Shown: piece after piece, positions 7,686 through 18,032 of the stretch | Position numbering within the stretch: the first letter of the stretch is position 1 | How the letters are laid out: every line of letters starts with the position of its first letter | Assembly: GCF_002083135.2 (NCBI RefSeq) | Contig: NZ_NBTM02000001.1 | Span: forward strand, 992,001-1,056,000 | Length of the DNA: 64,000 bases | Direction of reading: 5' to 3' | From: Aerococcus viridans | Lineage (GTDB): Bacteria; Bacillota; Bacilli; Lactobacillales; Aerococcaceae | The notes under the pieces: model-generated | What the model was told of the DNA's origin: nothing | Database searches by the model: none | What the model saw: the letters and a program-made list of their open reading frames with translations, nothing else | Made by a program: the position numbers and the translations under genes

Positions 7686-9188
7686 CTAGAACTTAATATT
7701 GAAATCGATTTTGTTATTAGCTAGGAAACCAGTTTTCTTAAATACAATTGTCAATGCGAATGGTACAACGATCGCGATGGCCATAGCTAGTAAGAACCAA
7801 CCCCAGTATTGGAATTGAATCGCTAGGATACCAGGTAAACCGCCGACACCGATTGAGTTAGCTGTAATTCCGACACTTGTTGAGAGTAAACCAGCTAAAC
7901 CTGAACCAATCATCGCTGCAATAAATGGGTAAACATATTTAATGGTTACACCGAACATTGCCGGTTCAGTTACCCCTAAGTAAGCTGATACAGCTGATGG
8001 AATGGTAATTTGACTTTCTTTCTCATCTTGACGAGTTGTCCACCAAATCGCCATAACCGCAGATGCTTGAGCAATATTTGATAGGGCGATCATTGGCCAT
8101 AAACCAGTACCACCAAAGTCAGCCACTAACTGTGTATCGATTGCGTTGGTCATATGGTGTAAACCAGTAATTACAAGTGGAGAGTATAGGGCACCGAAGA
8201 TTAAACCGAACAACCAAGAAACAGGTCCAGTTAAACCAGCGTACACAACACTAGAAATCCAAGTACCTACAGTCCAACCGATTGGGCCTAAAACTGTATG
8301 GGCCAAGATAATGGCAGGTACTAATGATAAGAATGGCACGAAAATCATAGAAATCATCTCTGGGATGTATTTACGCCAGAATTTTTCAAGCCAAGCAAGT
8401 GATAGACCTGCGAACATGGCCGGTAATACTTGGGCTTGGTAACCAATCATATCCAATTGGAAGAAGCCGAAGTCCCATTGTGGTACTTCACCAGCTAAGA
8501 TAGCATCTGGTGCAGCATAAGCATTTAATAATTGTGGTGAAACTAATGTGATACCTAATACGATACCAAGAATTTGAGTGGTACCCATTTTACGTGTTAC
8601 AGACCATGTAATCCCAACTGGTAAGAAGTGGAAAATGGCTTCACCCGGTAACCAAAGGAAACTATTGACGCCGGCCCAGAATGTTGAAACATCAACAATC
8701 GTGTTGTATTGAGGCGTACCGTCACCCATAGTTTGCGCTACACCATCAACAATTTTTTGCCCTAGGAACTCCATTGGCACCCCTTCAAGCACGTTACGGA
8801 AACCTAAAATAAGCCCCCCGACGATAATTGCTGGAATAATTGGAGCAAATACTTCGGCTAAGAATGTCATAGCTTTTTGAAGCCAGTTTTGTTGTTGGTC
8901 AGCTGCTGCAGCTTTCACCGCTTCTTTTGACGTACCAGAAACACCAGAAACCACTTCAAATTCATTGTAAAAATCTGCTACCTTGTTCCCGATAATAACT
9001 TGGAATTGGCCAGATTGGGTGAATGTCCCTTTAACAGAAGGGATGTCTTCAATAGCTTTAACATCCGCTTGTTTAGGATCATTTAATACAAACCGCATAC
9101 GCGTCGCACAGTGTGTAACGGCGTTGATATTTTCTTTGCCTCCAATGTCATCCAGTAAGGATTTAGCATCCTGTTTAAAATCACTCAT
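7686..9188 (-). CDS. treP: PTS trehalose transporter subunit IIBC
   Basis: The product (500 aa) imports and phosphorylates trehalose. Residues ~1-85 are an EIIB domain of the glucose/sucrose superfamily, with the phosphorylated Cys27 in THCATRMRF. Residues ~110-490 are the multi-spanning EIIC channel with GITEPA-like YLGVTEPAMFGV. No EIIA domain is fused, so EIIA must be supplied by another PTS. AGGAGGAAGAAAA precedes the ATG. Substrate is assigned from the neighbouring treC and the TreR-type operator in its promoter. Confidence 0.93.
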   Translation of the reverse strand: MSDFKQDAKSLLDDIGGKENINAVTHCATRMRFVLNDPKQADVKAIEDIPSVKGTFTQSGQFQVIIGNKVADFYNEFEVVSGVSGTSKEAVKAAAADQQQNWLQKAMTFLAEVFAPIIPAIIVGGLILGFRNVLEGVPMEFLGQKIVDGVAQTMGDGTPQYNTIVDVSTFWAGVNSFLWLPGEAIFHFLPVGITWSVTRKMGTTQILGIVLGITLVSPQLLNAYAAPDAILAGEVPQWDFGFFQLDMIGYQAQVLPAMFAGLSLAWLEKFWRKYIPEMISMIFVPFLSLVPAIILAHTVLGPIGWTVGTWISSVVYAGLTGPVSWLFGLIFGALYSPLVITGLHHMTNAIDTQLVADFGGTGLWPMIALSNIAQASAVMAIWWTTRQDEKESQITIPSAVSAYLGVTEPAMFGVTIKYVYPFIAAMIGSGLAGLLSTSVGITANSIGVGGLPGILAIQFQYWGWFLLAMAIAIVVPFALTIVFKKTGFLANNKIDFNIKF

Positions 9189-9243
9189 TTTTCTTCCTCC
9201 TCAATAACGAAAAATGCCAAATAAAAACCAACTAATATTTGTA

Positions 9244-9261
9244 AACTTGTCTATACAAGTT
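9244..9261. promoter_or_regulatory. TreR-type operator in front of treP
   Basis: AACTTGTCTATACAAGTT is an 18-bp near-perfect palindrome very close to known tre operators. It starts about 13 bp downstream of the -10 box, so a bound repressor would block transcription start or clearance. The link to TreR is inferred from family knowledge and context. Confidence 0.8.
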
Positions 9262-9273
9262 ATGCACAAGGTT

Positions 9274-9302
9274 ATTATATAATGATAACGGTTTCAAATC
9301 AA
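9274..9302 (-). promoter_or_regulatory. treP promoter
   Basis: On the minus strand TTGATT (9302-9297) and TATAAT (9279-9274) are separated by 17 bp. Confidence 0.8.
9283..9296. promoter_or_regulatory. CcpA catabolite-responsive element (cre) in the treP promoter
   Basis: Minus-strand TGAAACCGTTATCA matches every position of the consensus TGWAANCGNTNWCA. It fills the spacer between -35 and -10, a position that represses. Glucose repression of treP-treC is therefore expected. Confidence 0.85.
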
Positions 9303-9390
9303 GTCAAATCACTCAATCAAAAATTTTTTTATAGGGCTATAGTTAATAGGAAGAAAGTGATTAAAAAGTCCCGTGAGCCCCACCTATCAG

Positions 9391-9419
9391 TTGGTTGTAA
9401 GCCTTGGTAGTGGTATGAT
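9391..9419 (+). promoter_or_regulatory. tadA promoter
   Basis: TTGGTT, 17 bp, TATGAT with TGG in front of the -10. Confidence 0.5.
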
Positions 9420-9451
9420 TATGGCATGTTTAGACCGAAATGAGGTGTGGA

Positions 9452-9979
9452 ATGTCAGAAGAAAAGGATACAAAATTCAATACACTTGACGTGGACCAAG
9501 TTGCTTTTATGGAGGCAGCGATTGAAGAAGCGAAGAAGGCAGCAGCTATTGGTGAAGTGCCAATTGGGGCAGTTGTCGTCTACCAGGGGGAAATCATCGG
9601 GCGTGGCCATAACTTGCGTGAGACCAGCCAGGATGCAACAACCCATGCGGAAATTCTAGCTATACGAGAAGCCAATCGTAATCGGGCATCTTGGCGGCTA
9701 GCCGATGCGGACTTGTATGTGACGTTAGAACCTTGTCCCATGTGTTCGGGTGCCATGATACAAAGTCGTATTAAACATGTCTATTTTGGCGCTTACGATC
9801 AAAAGGGTGGCACGGCAGGAACCTTGATGAATTTACTGGATGATAGTCGGTTTAATCATCAAGTTGAAGTCATAGGTGGTGTTATGCATGAAGAATGTAA
9901 GTCACTGTTACAAGACTTTTTTATTGAATTACGCAAGAAACGCAAAAATTCAAGTCGTAAACCAAAAGTAGAAAACTAA
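9452..9979 (+). CDS. tadA: tRNA adenosine(34) deaminase
   Basis: The product (175 aa) converts A34 to inosine in tRNA-Arg(ACG), which is needed to read CGC and CGA codons. The zinc-dependent deaminase motifs are present: HAE at 65-67 and PCPMC at 94-98, plus GEVPIGAVVV. I place the start at the ATG at 9452, preceded by GAGGTGTGG; an ATG 12 nt upstream overlaps that site. Apparently monocistronic. Confidence 0.93.
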   Translation: MSEEKDTKFNTLDVDQVAFMEAAIEEAKKAAAIGEVPIGAVVVYQGEIIGRGHNLRETSQDATTHAEILAIREANRNRASWRLADADLYVTLEPCPMCSGAMIQSRIKHVYFGAYDQKGGTAGTLMNLLDDSRFNHQVEVIGGVMHEECKSLLQDFFIELRKKRKNSSRKPKVEN

Positions 9980-10040
9980 GTGAGATGTCAAAATACTAAA
10001 AAATAAGACATTGTGATTAATTTAGCGTTTGCATTTAATA

Positions 10041-10082
10041 AAAAGCGTTTTTTTGTTATAATTAAGTTGATATAACGCTTTT
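10041..10082 (+). promoter_or_regulatory. V-ATPase operon promoter with flanking inverted repeat
   Basis: TGTTATAAT (10054-10062) is an extended -10. A perfect 9-bp inverted repeat, AAAAGCGTT (10041-10049) and AACGCTTTT (10074-10082), brackets the -10 and start region. It could be an operator or an RNA/DNA hairpin; nothing shows which. Confidence 0.55.
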
Positions 10083-10096
10083 AGGGGGTGAATTGG

Positions 10097-10423
10097 GTGT
10101 CCAGCAAAACTTTAGCACAAATTGTCGATACTGAGAAAGCAACGCAAGCACTGCGCGATAAATATGCGCGCAAGAGAGAAAGTTTATTAGAAGACAAAAA
10201 TCGCAAATTAAGCCAAATGGTGTCTGAAAAAGATGCAATCTTGAAAGATTATCAAGAAGCGCAGCGTGCCGAGAATGAAAAAGCTTTACAAGCGTACAAA
10301 TCTGAAGAAAAAGCGAAGAACGATCAAGAGATTGAGGAAATTGAGAATCAATTCCAAGTCGCTTTGCCATCTTTAGTCTCACTTGTAATTGAGGAGGTGA
10401 AAAATAGCTATGGCAATCGCTAA
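10097..10423 (+). CDS. ntpF: V-type ATPase peripheral stalk subunit (NtpF/G type)
   Basis: The product (108 aa) is an almost entirely charged, coiled-coil helix rich in Lys, Glu and Gln, as expected for the stalk subunit that pairs with NtpE. A GTG start at 10097 is favoured since AGGGGGTG ends 6 nt before it; a GTG at 10088 is inside that site. It is the first gene of the operon, as in Enterococcus hirae, and its end overlaps ntpI by 14 nt, suggesting translational coupling. Confidence 0.8.
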   Translation: MSSKTLAQIVDTEKATQALRDKYARKRESLLEDKNRKLSQMVSEKDAILKDYQEAQRAENEKALQAYKSEEKAKNDQEIEEIENQFQVALPSLVSLVIEEVKNSYGNR

Positions 10424-12365
10424 GATGCAAAAAGTATCGATTGTAACGGCGCCAAGTAACAAAGACCAATTGTTATATACCTTACAAACGATGCAAAATA
10501 TACAAGTTAGTGACCTTTCCTTAAAGGTAGCCGGCCAAGACTTTACCTTCAACAATAATTACCAAAGTGATCAAGATTACCAAGTCATTTATGAACGCGG
10601 ACGCGAAGTATTACATTATCTCAGTCAATACCAACAAAAGGTATCTTTAAAAGATAAAATTACGACCAAACGCCCACAAATGACCATGGATGAACTACAT
10701 CAAACTGTGGATGAAGCAGCAGCTTTACAATTGATTGAAAAAGTCGAAGCCTTAAGACAAAAGCGTAACGACATTCAAGACCAACGCCAACGGGTTGAAG
10801 ATGAACAAACAACCATCGCTAAATGGCGGGCCCTAGATGTTGATCCAAAATCACTACAAGAGCTAAAACTATTCGATGTTCGTCTAGGAACGATTCCCAA
10901 TGACGAAAACCGTCACCACTGGCAACAATTAAAAGCCATAGATGACGTAGCCGTTGAAGAAGTATTTGCCAACGAGAATGAAATTGGTGTCGCAGTCGTT
11001 GCCTTACCAGGTCACCACGACAACCTGCAAGCAAAACTTGCAGAAAATTATTTCTCTGAAGTAGAGTTTAATTACGGACAAACCCCAGAAGAGACCTTCC
11101 AAACATTGGAAAGTGAACGGAAACAACTCATCAAAGATGAGGAAGCCGTTGTTAAAGACATTAAAAACATGCAAGAATCTAAAGCCACTATTCAATTAGC
11201 GGTAGAAGAATTCTTTAACCGTAGTCAACGTGCCAACGCAGCAAAACTTTCATATGATAACCAACAGTTATCTTTATTCAGTGGTTGGATTGAAGAAGCG
11301 CAGGTTGAAAACTTGCAAAGCGCTTTAGAAGAAGCCTTTGATGTGCACACGTTTGCTATTATTTTAGAAGAAACAACCGAACAAGAAGTCAAAGAAGATG
11401 AAGTGCCTATCAAATTACATAATGCTTCTATAGTAGAACCATTCGAAATGATTACTGAAATGTACTCATTGCCAAATTACCGGGAGAAAGACCCAACCAA
11501 CTGGGTAGCTGGTTTCTACATGTTATTCTTCGCTATGATGATGGGGGACTTCGGTTACGGTATCCTCCTTTGGATTGGTACACTCTTTGCCATGAAGGTA
11601 ATGGATTTACGGAAGGGTACCAAACGTTTTGTGAAATTTGGACATATTCTATCCTACCCAACGATGTTAATTGGTTTAGCTTATGGATCCCTATTTGGTG
11701 AAGCTTTACCATTCGGTTTGATCAATCCAACTGAAGATGCCTTAACCTTGATGATTATTTCATTAGCGATTGGGTACATTCACATCTTTGTAGGTTTATG
11801 CTTAAATATCAGATTACAGCTTAGTCGTAAAGACTATGCCTCAGCCTATAATGACGGTATGGGTTGGTTAGCTCTATTAATAGCGCTAGCTATTGGTATT
11901 ACTGGCTTTATGACCGGTGTGGATATGTTGATTACAGTAGCCACTTGGTTAGCCATCGCTTCAGCAGCGGGTATTATCTTAGTACCCATGTTCACCAACG
12001 ACAACAAAGCCGTTGGTGGTGTCGTTGGTTTGTATAACTTATACGGTGTGTCTTCGTATGTAGGAGATTTCGTTTCTTATACACGACTAATGGCTTTAGG
12101 TATTTCAGGTGGCGCAATCGCCATGTCCTTTAATATCTTGTTTACTATCTTGCCAGTGCCGGTTCGATTTTCAGCTGGTATCTTGATGATTATCGCTTTA
12201 CAACTATTTAATATGTTCTTATCGTTACTATCTGCCTATGTTCATAGTATGCGTCTAGTATTCGTTGAGTTCTTTGGTAAGTTTTATGAAGGTGGCGGTC
12301 GTGCATTTAAACCGATCCGTACCTTACAAGAATTTGTTTCTCTTAAAGACGTAAAAGAAAATTAA
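10410..12365 (+). CDS. ntpI: V-type ATPase subunit I (a subunit, membrane stator)
   Basis: The product is 651 residues. The first ~340 residues are cytoplasmic and rich in coiled coil. From ~residue 360 on there are about seven or eight membrane helices, starting with MYSLPNYREKDPTNWVAGFYMLFF and the conserved MMGDFGYG. The C-terminal YVHSMRLVFVEFFGKFYEGG contains the Arg expected to face the c-ring. It forms the ion half-channels. GAGGAGGTG lies 11 nt before the ATG, inside the end of ntpF. Confidence 0.95.
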   Translation: MAIAKMQKVSIVTAPSNKDQLLYTLQTMQNIQVSDLSLKVAGQDFTFNNNYQSDQDYQVIYERGREVLHYLSQYQQKVSLKDKITTKRPQMTMDELHQTVDEAAALQLIEKVEALRQKRNDIQDQRQRVEDEQTTIAKWRALDVDPKSLQELKLFDVRLGTIPNDENRHHWQQLKAIDDVAVEEVFANENEIGVAVVALPGHHDNLQAKLAENYFSEVEFNYGQTPEETFQTLESERKQLIKDEEAVVKDIKNMQESKATIQLAVEEFFNRSQRANAAKLSYDNQQLSLFSGWIEEAQVENLQSALEEAFDVHTFAIILEETTEQEVKEDEVPIKLHNASIVEPFEMITEMYSLPNYREKDPTNWVAGFYMLFFAMMMGDFGYGILLWIGTLFAMKVMDLRKGTKRFVKFGHILSYPTMLIGLAYGSLFGEALPFGLINPTEDALTLMIISLAIGYIHIFVGLCLNIRLQLSRKDYASAYNDGMGWLALLIALAIGITGFMTGVDMLITVATWLAIASAAGIILVPMFTNDNKAVGGVVGLYNLYGVSSYVGDFVSYTRLMALGISGGAIAMSFNILFTILPVPVRFSAGILMIIALQLFNMFLSLLSAYVHSMRLVFVEFFGKFYEGGGRAFKPIRTLQEFVSLKDVKEN

Positions 12366-12394
12366 TAAAAAGACAACAAAATGGAGGTTTTTAA

Positions 12395-12877
<483 letters not shown>

Positions 12878-12921
12878 TCACTAATCAAGTAGAAAAACCA
12901 AAAGAAGGAGGAATAAGTCGA

Positions 12922-13491
12922 ATGGCAGATATTCAAACTTTAGTCGACCAAGTGCTAGACAATGCTGAAAAGGAAGAAAAAGAAGCATTAAAAGCATTTG
13001 AAGCTGAAATGAATGAAGAAATCAACAAAGCCAAAGCGCAAAACGATGCCCAAATTGTGGCTGAAAAGCAACACATCAAAAACGCTGAAGCTAAAAAATT
13101 ACAAACACAAAAACAAAGCTACTTAAACGTCTTACGTAATGACAAATTACAAGCCAAACAAGCCTTACTAGAAAAAGTCTATAACCAAGCTATTGTTGAA
13201 TTACAACAATTATCAAGCGAAGAGTTTACAGGTTTTATCAAAGGCGCTTTAAACCAAGTAGCTGGTACTGAGAACCTTACGTTAACAGTAGGTGAATTCA
13301 GCCAACACCAATTCGACGCTGATCAAGTGAAAGCCTTAAACCCATCTATTCAGTTAGATGACACTTTCCTTCCTAAGCGTTCAGGTTTTATTTTAAGTAA
13401 CGAAGAAGTGGACTATAACTTTACTTTTGAATCAATCATTGACCAAAAGAAAAAAGCATTAGCGCCAAAATTAGTGAAACAAGCATTCTAA
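12922..13491 (+). CDS. ntpE: V-type ATPase subunit E (peripheral stalk)
   Basis: The product (189 aa) has a long Lys/Glu/Gln-rich N-terminal helix (residues ~1-100) that would form a coiled coil with NtpF, and a globular C-terminal half typical of subunit E. AAGGAGGAATAAGTCG precedes the ATG. Placed as in the E. hirae operon. Confidence 0.9.
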   Translation: MADIQTLVDQVLDNAEKEEKEALKAFEAEMNEEINKAKAQNDAQIVAEKQHIKNAEAKKLQTQKQSYLNVLRNDKLQAKQALLEKVYNQAIVELQQLSSEEFTGFIKGALNQVAGTENLTLTVGEFSQHQFDADQVKALNPSIQLDDTFLPKRSGFILSNEEVDYNFTFESIIDQKKKALAPKLVKQAF

Positions 13492-13509
13492 GAAAGGGGA
13501 GTGATAGCA

Positions 13510-14511
13510 ATGCCAAACGCTACATATGCACAACTGGATACAACCATTCGTGTAAAAGAAAGTAGTTTGCTAGCAAAAGAAGACTATGACGCACTTTTAC
13601 GTGCCAACTCCCTTGAAGATGTATTTGCTGCCCTACGTAAAATGAACTACCATATCCCTGAAAATATCGGAGAAACACATGATTTCGAAGGGTTCCTAAC
13701 CCGTGATTTACGTGAAATGTATGCTGGTTTATATGAAGAAACGCCTGTAGATGAAGTGGTAGACGTATTTGCCTTGCGTTACAGCTACCACAATTTGAAA
13801 GCATTATTCAAAGAATGGTATACAGAACGCGATTTCTCGCACATGTATATCAACATCGGCCGTTTTTCAATCGAAGCCTTAAGGACACTAATGCAAACCG
13901 GTGAAGGTAACCAGTTCCCGGAAGTGATGAAAGCTGGGGTCCAACATGCACGTGATTATTACGAAGAATACCATGACCTAGACGGTATTTCGATCCTATT
14001 GGACCAGTCTTACCTAGGCCATTTAAGAGATATCGCTGACAAATCAGAAGATCAAGATATGGCGAATACTCTATTGATGATGATTGATTTAGAAAACTTG
14101 TCTATGGTTGTTCGTGGTATGAAACAGGGTCGTTCTCGTGGGTTCTTAGAAGCAGTTTTATCTGATGATGGGACTTTTGAAGAGGTAGAATTAGTCGACT
14201 TAGCAACGAGTAAAGACTATAACCGCGTATTGGATAAATTTGCCAGCTTACCATTCGCTGGTAAAATCAATGACCGTATCAGCGCCAATGATCCAATTGA
14301 TGTGGTGAAATTAGATAAGAAAATCAAGAAAATCGAGGCTGAAGAAATTCGTCAGGCAGCTTGGGTACCATTTGGCCCAATGCCTGTATTGGCTTACATT
14401 TACTTCAAAGAAAATGAAGTAGCCAATCTAAGACTTATTTTAAACGCCAAAGAATATGATCTAGACCAAAAAAGTGTTGAAGAAAGGATGCGACCTATTT
14501 ATGGCTTATAA
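13510..14511 (+). CDS. ntpC: V-type ATPase subunit C (d subunit, central stalk cap)
   Basis: The product (333 aa) matches the family of helical funnel proteins that link the rotor axle to the c-ring: ALRMxYHNLK-like ALRYSYHNLKALFKEWY and several YFKENEVANLRLIL-type C-terminal segments. The ATG at 13510 follows AAAGGGGAGTGATAGCA; an upstream GTG lies in this site. It overlaps ntpG by 11 nt. Confidence 0.92.
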   Translation: MPNATYAQLDTTIRVKESSLLAKEDYDALLRANSLEDVFAALRKMNYHIPENIGETHDFEGFLTRDLREMYAGLYEETPVDEVVDVFALRYSYHNLKALFKEWYTERDFSHMYINIGRFSIEALRTLMQTGEGNQFPEVMKAGVQHARDYYEEYHDLDGISILLDQSYLGHLRDIADKSEDQDMANTLLMMIDLENLSMVVRGMKQGRSRGFLEAVLSDDGTFEEVELVDLATSKDYNRVLDKFASLPFAGKINDRISANDPIDVVKLDKKIKKIEAEEIRQAAWVPFGPMPVLAYIYFKENEVANLRLILNAKEYDLDQKSVEERMRPIYGL

Positions 14512-14812
14512 AATCGGTGTAGTCGGTGAAAAAGACGTCGTTGTTCCTTTCCAATTGATTGGTTTCGACGCCTATCCAGTGATTTCAAGCCAACAAGCCC
14601 GTGAAACAATCCGGAAAATGGCAGACGACCACTATGGTGTGATCTATTTGACCGAAACAATCGCACAGCAAATTCCAGACACCATTGCCTTTTACGACAC
14701 ACAAGTTAGCCCAGCAATCATTCTGATTCCTTCACACAAAGGGAGCTTGGGTATCGGGCAGTCTCGTGTAAATGACAACGTTGAAAAAGCGGTTGGTCAA
14801 AATATTCTATAA
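14501..14812 (+). CDS. ntpG: V-type ATPase subunit F (NtpG, central stalk)
   Basis: The product (103 aa) has the Rossmann-like pattern of subunit F: KIGVVGEKDVVVPFQLIGF, GVIYLTETIA, and IPSHKGSLGIG near the end. The ATG at 14501 lies within the last codons of ntpC and uses GAAAGGATG inside ntpC, so the two are likely coupled. Confidence 0.9.
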   Translation: MAYKIGVVGEKDVVVPFQLIGFDAYPVISSQQARETIRKMADDHYGVIYLTETIAQQIPDTIAFYDTQVSPAIILIPSHKGSLGIGQSRVNDNVEKAVGQNIL

Positions 14813-14868
14813 GAAATCAAAATACACAAATTAAAAATCATAGAAAACGATAAGAGGGAGGAACAGTC

Positions 14869-16644
14869 TTGAAAGACGGAAAAATCATTGAAGTTTCCGG
14901 TCCACTGATTAAAGCAAGTGGCATGGAAGAAGCTGCTGTTCGTGATATTTGTTTAGTAGGTGACCTACAATTAACAGGGGAAATCCTTGAAATGCACGGC
15001 GATGTTGCTTCAATTCAGGTATACGAGGAAACTTCTGGTCTTAAACCTGGCCAAGTAGTAAAAACAACTGGTCAACCATTATCAGTTGAACTTGGACCTG
15101 GTATGTTAACGAAAATGTTTGACGGTATCCAACGACCGTTACAAGAGTTCATGGATTCAACCGACTCAAACTACTTAGAACGTGGTGTGCAAGTAGCACC
15201 CCTAGACCGTTCAGCAGTGTGGCATTTTACCCCAACTGTTGAAGCAGGCACACAAGTTACTGGTGGTGACATTGTGGGTACTGTTCAAGAAGGTCCCGTG
15301 ATTGAACACCGTATCATGGTGCCAGTTGGCGTTTCAGGTACAGTGAAATCAATTCAAGAAGGCGACTACACTTTAGAAGATAATGTGTATGTCTTAGACA
15401 CTGAGCAAGGCGAGAAATCATTCACGATGATGCAAACATGGCCAGTTCGTCAGGGCCGTCCTTTTGCCGAAAAATACTCACCAAATAAAATTATGACAAC
15501 AGGTCAACGTGTTATCGATACTTTCTTCCCAATTTCAAAAGGTGGGGCAGCAGCCGTTCCAGGGCCATTCGGTGCCGGTAAGACAGTTGTACAACACCAA
15601 ATTGCAAAATATGCAGATGTTGATATCGTAATTTATGTTGGTTGTGGTGAACGTGGTAACGAAATGACGGACGTAATTAACGAGTTCCCTGAATTGGTTG
15701 ACCCGAAAACTGGTGAATCAATCATGGAACGTACTGTGTTAATTGCCAACACTTCAAACATGCCGGTAGCAGCCCGTGAAGCTTCTGTTTATACAGGAAT
15801 CACAATTGCTGAATACTTCCGTGACATGGGTTACTCAGTAGCGATTATGGCCGATTCAACTTCTCGTTGGGCGGAAGCACTTCGTGAAATGTCTGGTCGT
15901 CTAGAAGAGATGCCTGGTGACGAAGGTTACCCAGCTTACCTAGGTTCTCGTATTGCAGAATACTATGAGCGTGCAGGTATCGTCCGTACTCTAGGTAGCG
16001 AAGGCCGTACAGGTTCAGTTACAGCGGTAGGTGCCGTGTCGCCTCCAGGTGGGGATACATCTGAGCCGGTTACACAAAATACCTTACGAGTTGTAAAAGT
16101 GTTCTGGTCATTAGATGCCAACCTATCTCGTCAACGTCACTTCCCAGCCATTAACTGGTTAACTTCATACTCATTGTATGATTCAGAAATCTACAAGGGT
16201 GTAGCGGAAGAATTAGGCGTTGAATGGGGTCAATGGGTACAAAAAGCGATGAATATCCTAACTGAAGAAGACAGCTTACAAGAAGTTGTACAATTAGTTG
16301 GTATTGATGCCTTATCTGAAAAAGATAAAATGACCCTACTCATCGCAGCCATGATTCGTGAAGGTTACTTACAACAAAATGCCTTTGATGACGTAGATAC
16401 AACGACTTCAGCGAAGAAACAAGAGAAAATGTTATTCAACATTTTAACCTTCGACCAAGAAGCGCGCCAAGCAATGGAAAAAGGTGCTTACTACCAAGAA
16501 ATTGCTGACAACACAGTAGACTTACGCGAAAAAATCGTGCGTTCTAAATTTATCCCAGAAGATCAATTAGACCGCATTGACGCTATCAACAACGAAATTA
16601 AAGAAGCTATGACAGAAATCTTGAAAGGAGGCAGCTACGCATAA
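14869..16644 (+). CDS. ntpA: V-type ATPase catalytic subunit A
   Basis: The product (591 aa, normal length) is the ATP-hydrolysing subunit. It has the N-terminal beta-barrel, the A-specific 'non-homologous' insert (~115-190) and Walker A GPFGAGKT (232-239). The start is a TTG with GAGGGAGGAACAGTC upstream. Its stop overlaps the ntpB start by one base (TAATG), which implies coupled translation of A and B. Confidence 0.97.
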   Translation: MKDGKIIEVSGPLIKASGMEEAAVRDICLVGDLQLTGEILEMHGDVASIQVYEETSGLKPGQVVKTTGQPLSVELGPGMLTKMFDGIQRPLQEFMDSTDSNYLERGVQVAPLDRSAVWHFTPTVEAGTQVTGGDIVGTVQEGPVIEHRIMVPVGVSGTVKSIQEGDYTLEDNVYVLDTEQGEKSFTMMQTWPVRQGRPFAEKYSPNKIMTTGQRVIDTFFPISKGGAAAVPGPFGAGKTVVQHQIAKYADVDIVIYVGCGERGNEMTDVINEFPELVDPKTGESIMERTVLIANTSNMPVAAREASVYTGITIAEYFRDMGYSVAIMADSTSRWAEALREMSGRLEEMPGDEGYPAYLGSRIAEYYERAGIVRTLGSEGRTGSVTAVGAVSPPGGDTSEPVTQNTLRVVKVFWSLDANLSRQRHFPAINWLTSYSLYDSEIYKGVAEELGVEWGQWVQKAMNILTEEDSLQEVVQLVGIDALSEKDKMTLLIAAMIREGYLQQNAFDDVDTTTSAKKQEKMLFNILTFDQEARQAMEKGAYYQEIADNTVDLREKIVRSKFIPEDQLDRIDAINNEIKEAMTEILKGGSYA

Positions 16645-18026
16645 TGTTAAAAGAGTATAAATCTATCTCCGACGTTTATGGTCCCTTAATGATTGTAGAA
16701 GACGTTGAAGGCATTAGTTTTGATGAGTTAGTAGAAGTACAATTACAAACTGGTGAAAAACGTCTTGGACAAGTGCTTCAAGTAGAAGAAAGTCGCGCAG
16801 TCGTACAGATCTATGGTGGTGGTTCTGGTATTAACTTACAAGACACTAAAGTGCGCTTCCAAGGACATCCACTTGAATTCGGCGTGTCTGAAGACATGAT
16901 CGGTCGTGTATTCGATGGACTTGGTAACATCAACGACAACGGTCCAGAAATCATCGCTGAGGAAAGTCGTGACATCAATGGGCAAGCCATTAACCCAATG
17001 GCTCGTGACTACCCGGATGAATTTATTCAAACTGGTATCTCAACAATTGACCACTTAAACACCTTAGTTCGTGGGCAAAAACTACCCGTATTCTCTGGTT
17101 CAGGTTTACCACATAAAGAGCTTGCTGCCCAAATCGCACGTCAAGCCACTGTACTAGGTGACGACGACCAATTCGCCGTTGTCTTTGCAGCAATGGGGGT
17201 AACTTTTGAAGAGGCTGAATACTTCATGGAATCATTCCGTGAAACAGGTGCCATCGACCGTTCAGTATTGTTCATCAATTTAGCGGATGACCCTTCAATT
17301 GAACGTTTAGCAACACCAAAAATTGCCTTAACAGCAGCAGAATACCTAGCTTACGAAAAAGACATGCAAGTATTGGTTATCATGACTGACATGACTAACT
17401 ACTGTGAAGCCTTACGTGAAGTATCTGCAGCCCGCCGTGAAGTACCAGGACGTCGTGGTTACCCAGGCTACCTATATACCAACCTGTCTACACTATATGA
17501 ACGTGCTGGCCGTATCAAAGGGTCTAAAGGTTCTGTAACGCAAATTCCAATCTTGACTATGCCAGAGGATGACATTACGCATCCAATTCCTGACCTAACA
17601 GGTTATATTACCGAAGGGCAAATTATCTTAGACCGTGACCTTGATGCACGTGGTATTGAGCCACCAATCAACGTATTGCCATCACTTTCTCGTCTGAAAG
17701 ATAAAGGTACCGGGGAAGGTAAAACACGGAAAGACCATGCAGCGACAATGAACCAACTATTTGCTGCTTATGCGAAAGGTAAACAAGCTAAAGAATTATC
17801 TCAAGTATTGGGTGAATCAGCCCTATCTGAAACAGATAAGAGATACGTAGAATTTACCACAGCATTTGAAGACAAATACGTTGACCAAGGTTTTGAGTAC
17901 AACCGTACGATTGAAGAAACCTTAAATCTAGCTTGGGAATTACTAGCGATCTTGCCTCGTACAGAATTAACACGTATTAAAGATGATTTAATCGATACAT
18001 ACATGCCTTCAACTGAAGGAGAGTGA
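16644..18026 (+). CDS. ntpB: V-type ATPase subunit B (non-catalytic)
   Basis: The product (460 aa) resembles subunit A but lacks a true Walker A: the equivalent region reads [15 protein letters not shown], typical of B. Conserved ERxxxPRxGLT-like [22 protein letters not shown] is present. It lies between A and D as in E. hirae. The gene is preceded by AAAGGAGG inside ntpA. Confidence 0.97.
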   Translation: MLKEYKSISDVYGPLMIVEDVEGISFDELVEVQLQTGEKRLGQVLQVEESRAVVQIYGGGSGINLQDTKVRFQGHPLEFGVSEDMIGRVFDGLGNINDNGPEIIAEESRDINGQAINPMARDYPDEFIQTGISTIDHLNTLVRGQKLPVFSGSGLPHKELAAQIARQATVLGDDDQFAVVFAAMGVTFEEAEYFMESFRETGAIDRSVLFINLADDPSIERLATPKIALTAAEYLAYEKDMQVLVIMTDMTNYCEALREVSAARREVPGRRGYPGYLYTNLSTLYERAGRIKGSKGSVTQIPILTMPEDDITHPIPDLTGYITEGQIILDRDLDARGIEPPINVLPSLSRLKDKGTGEGKTRKDHAATMNQLFAAYAKGKQAKELSQVLGESALSETDKRYVEFTTAFEDKYVDQGFEYNRTIEETLNLAWELLAILPRTELTRIKDDLIDTYMPSTEGE

Positions 18027-18032
18027 TCTTAA

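Noticed and set aside
9440-9451. Upstream ATG as the tadA start
   Set aside because: This ATG overlaps the GAGGTG ribosome site that serves the ATG at 9452.
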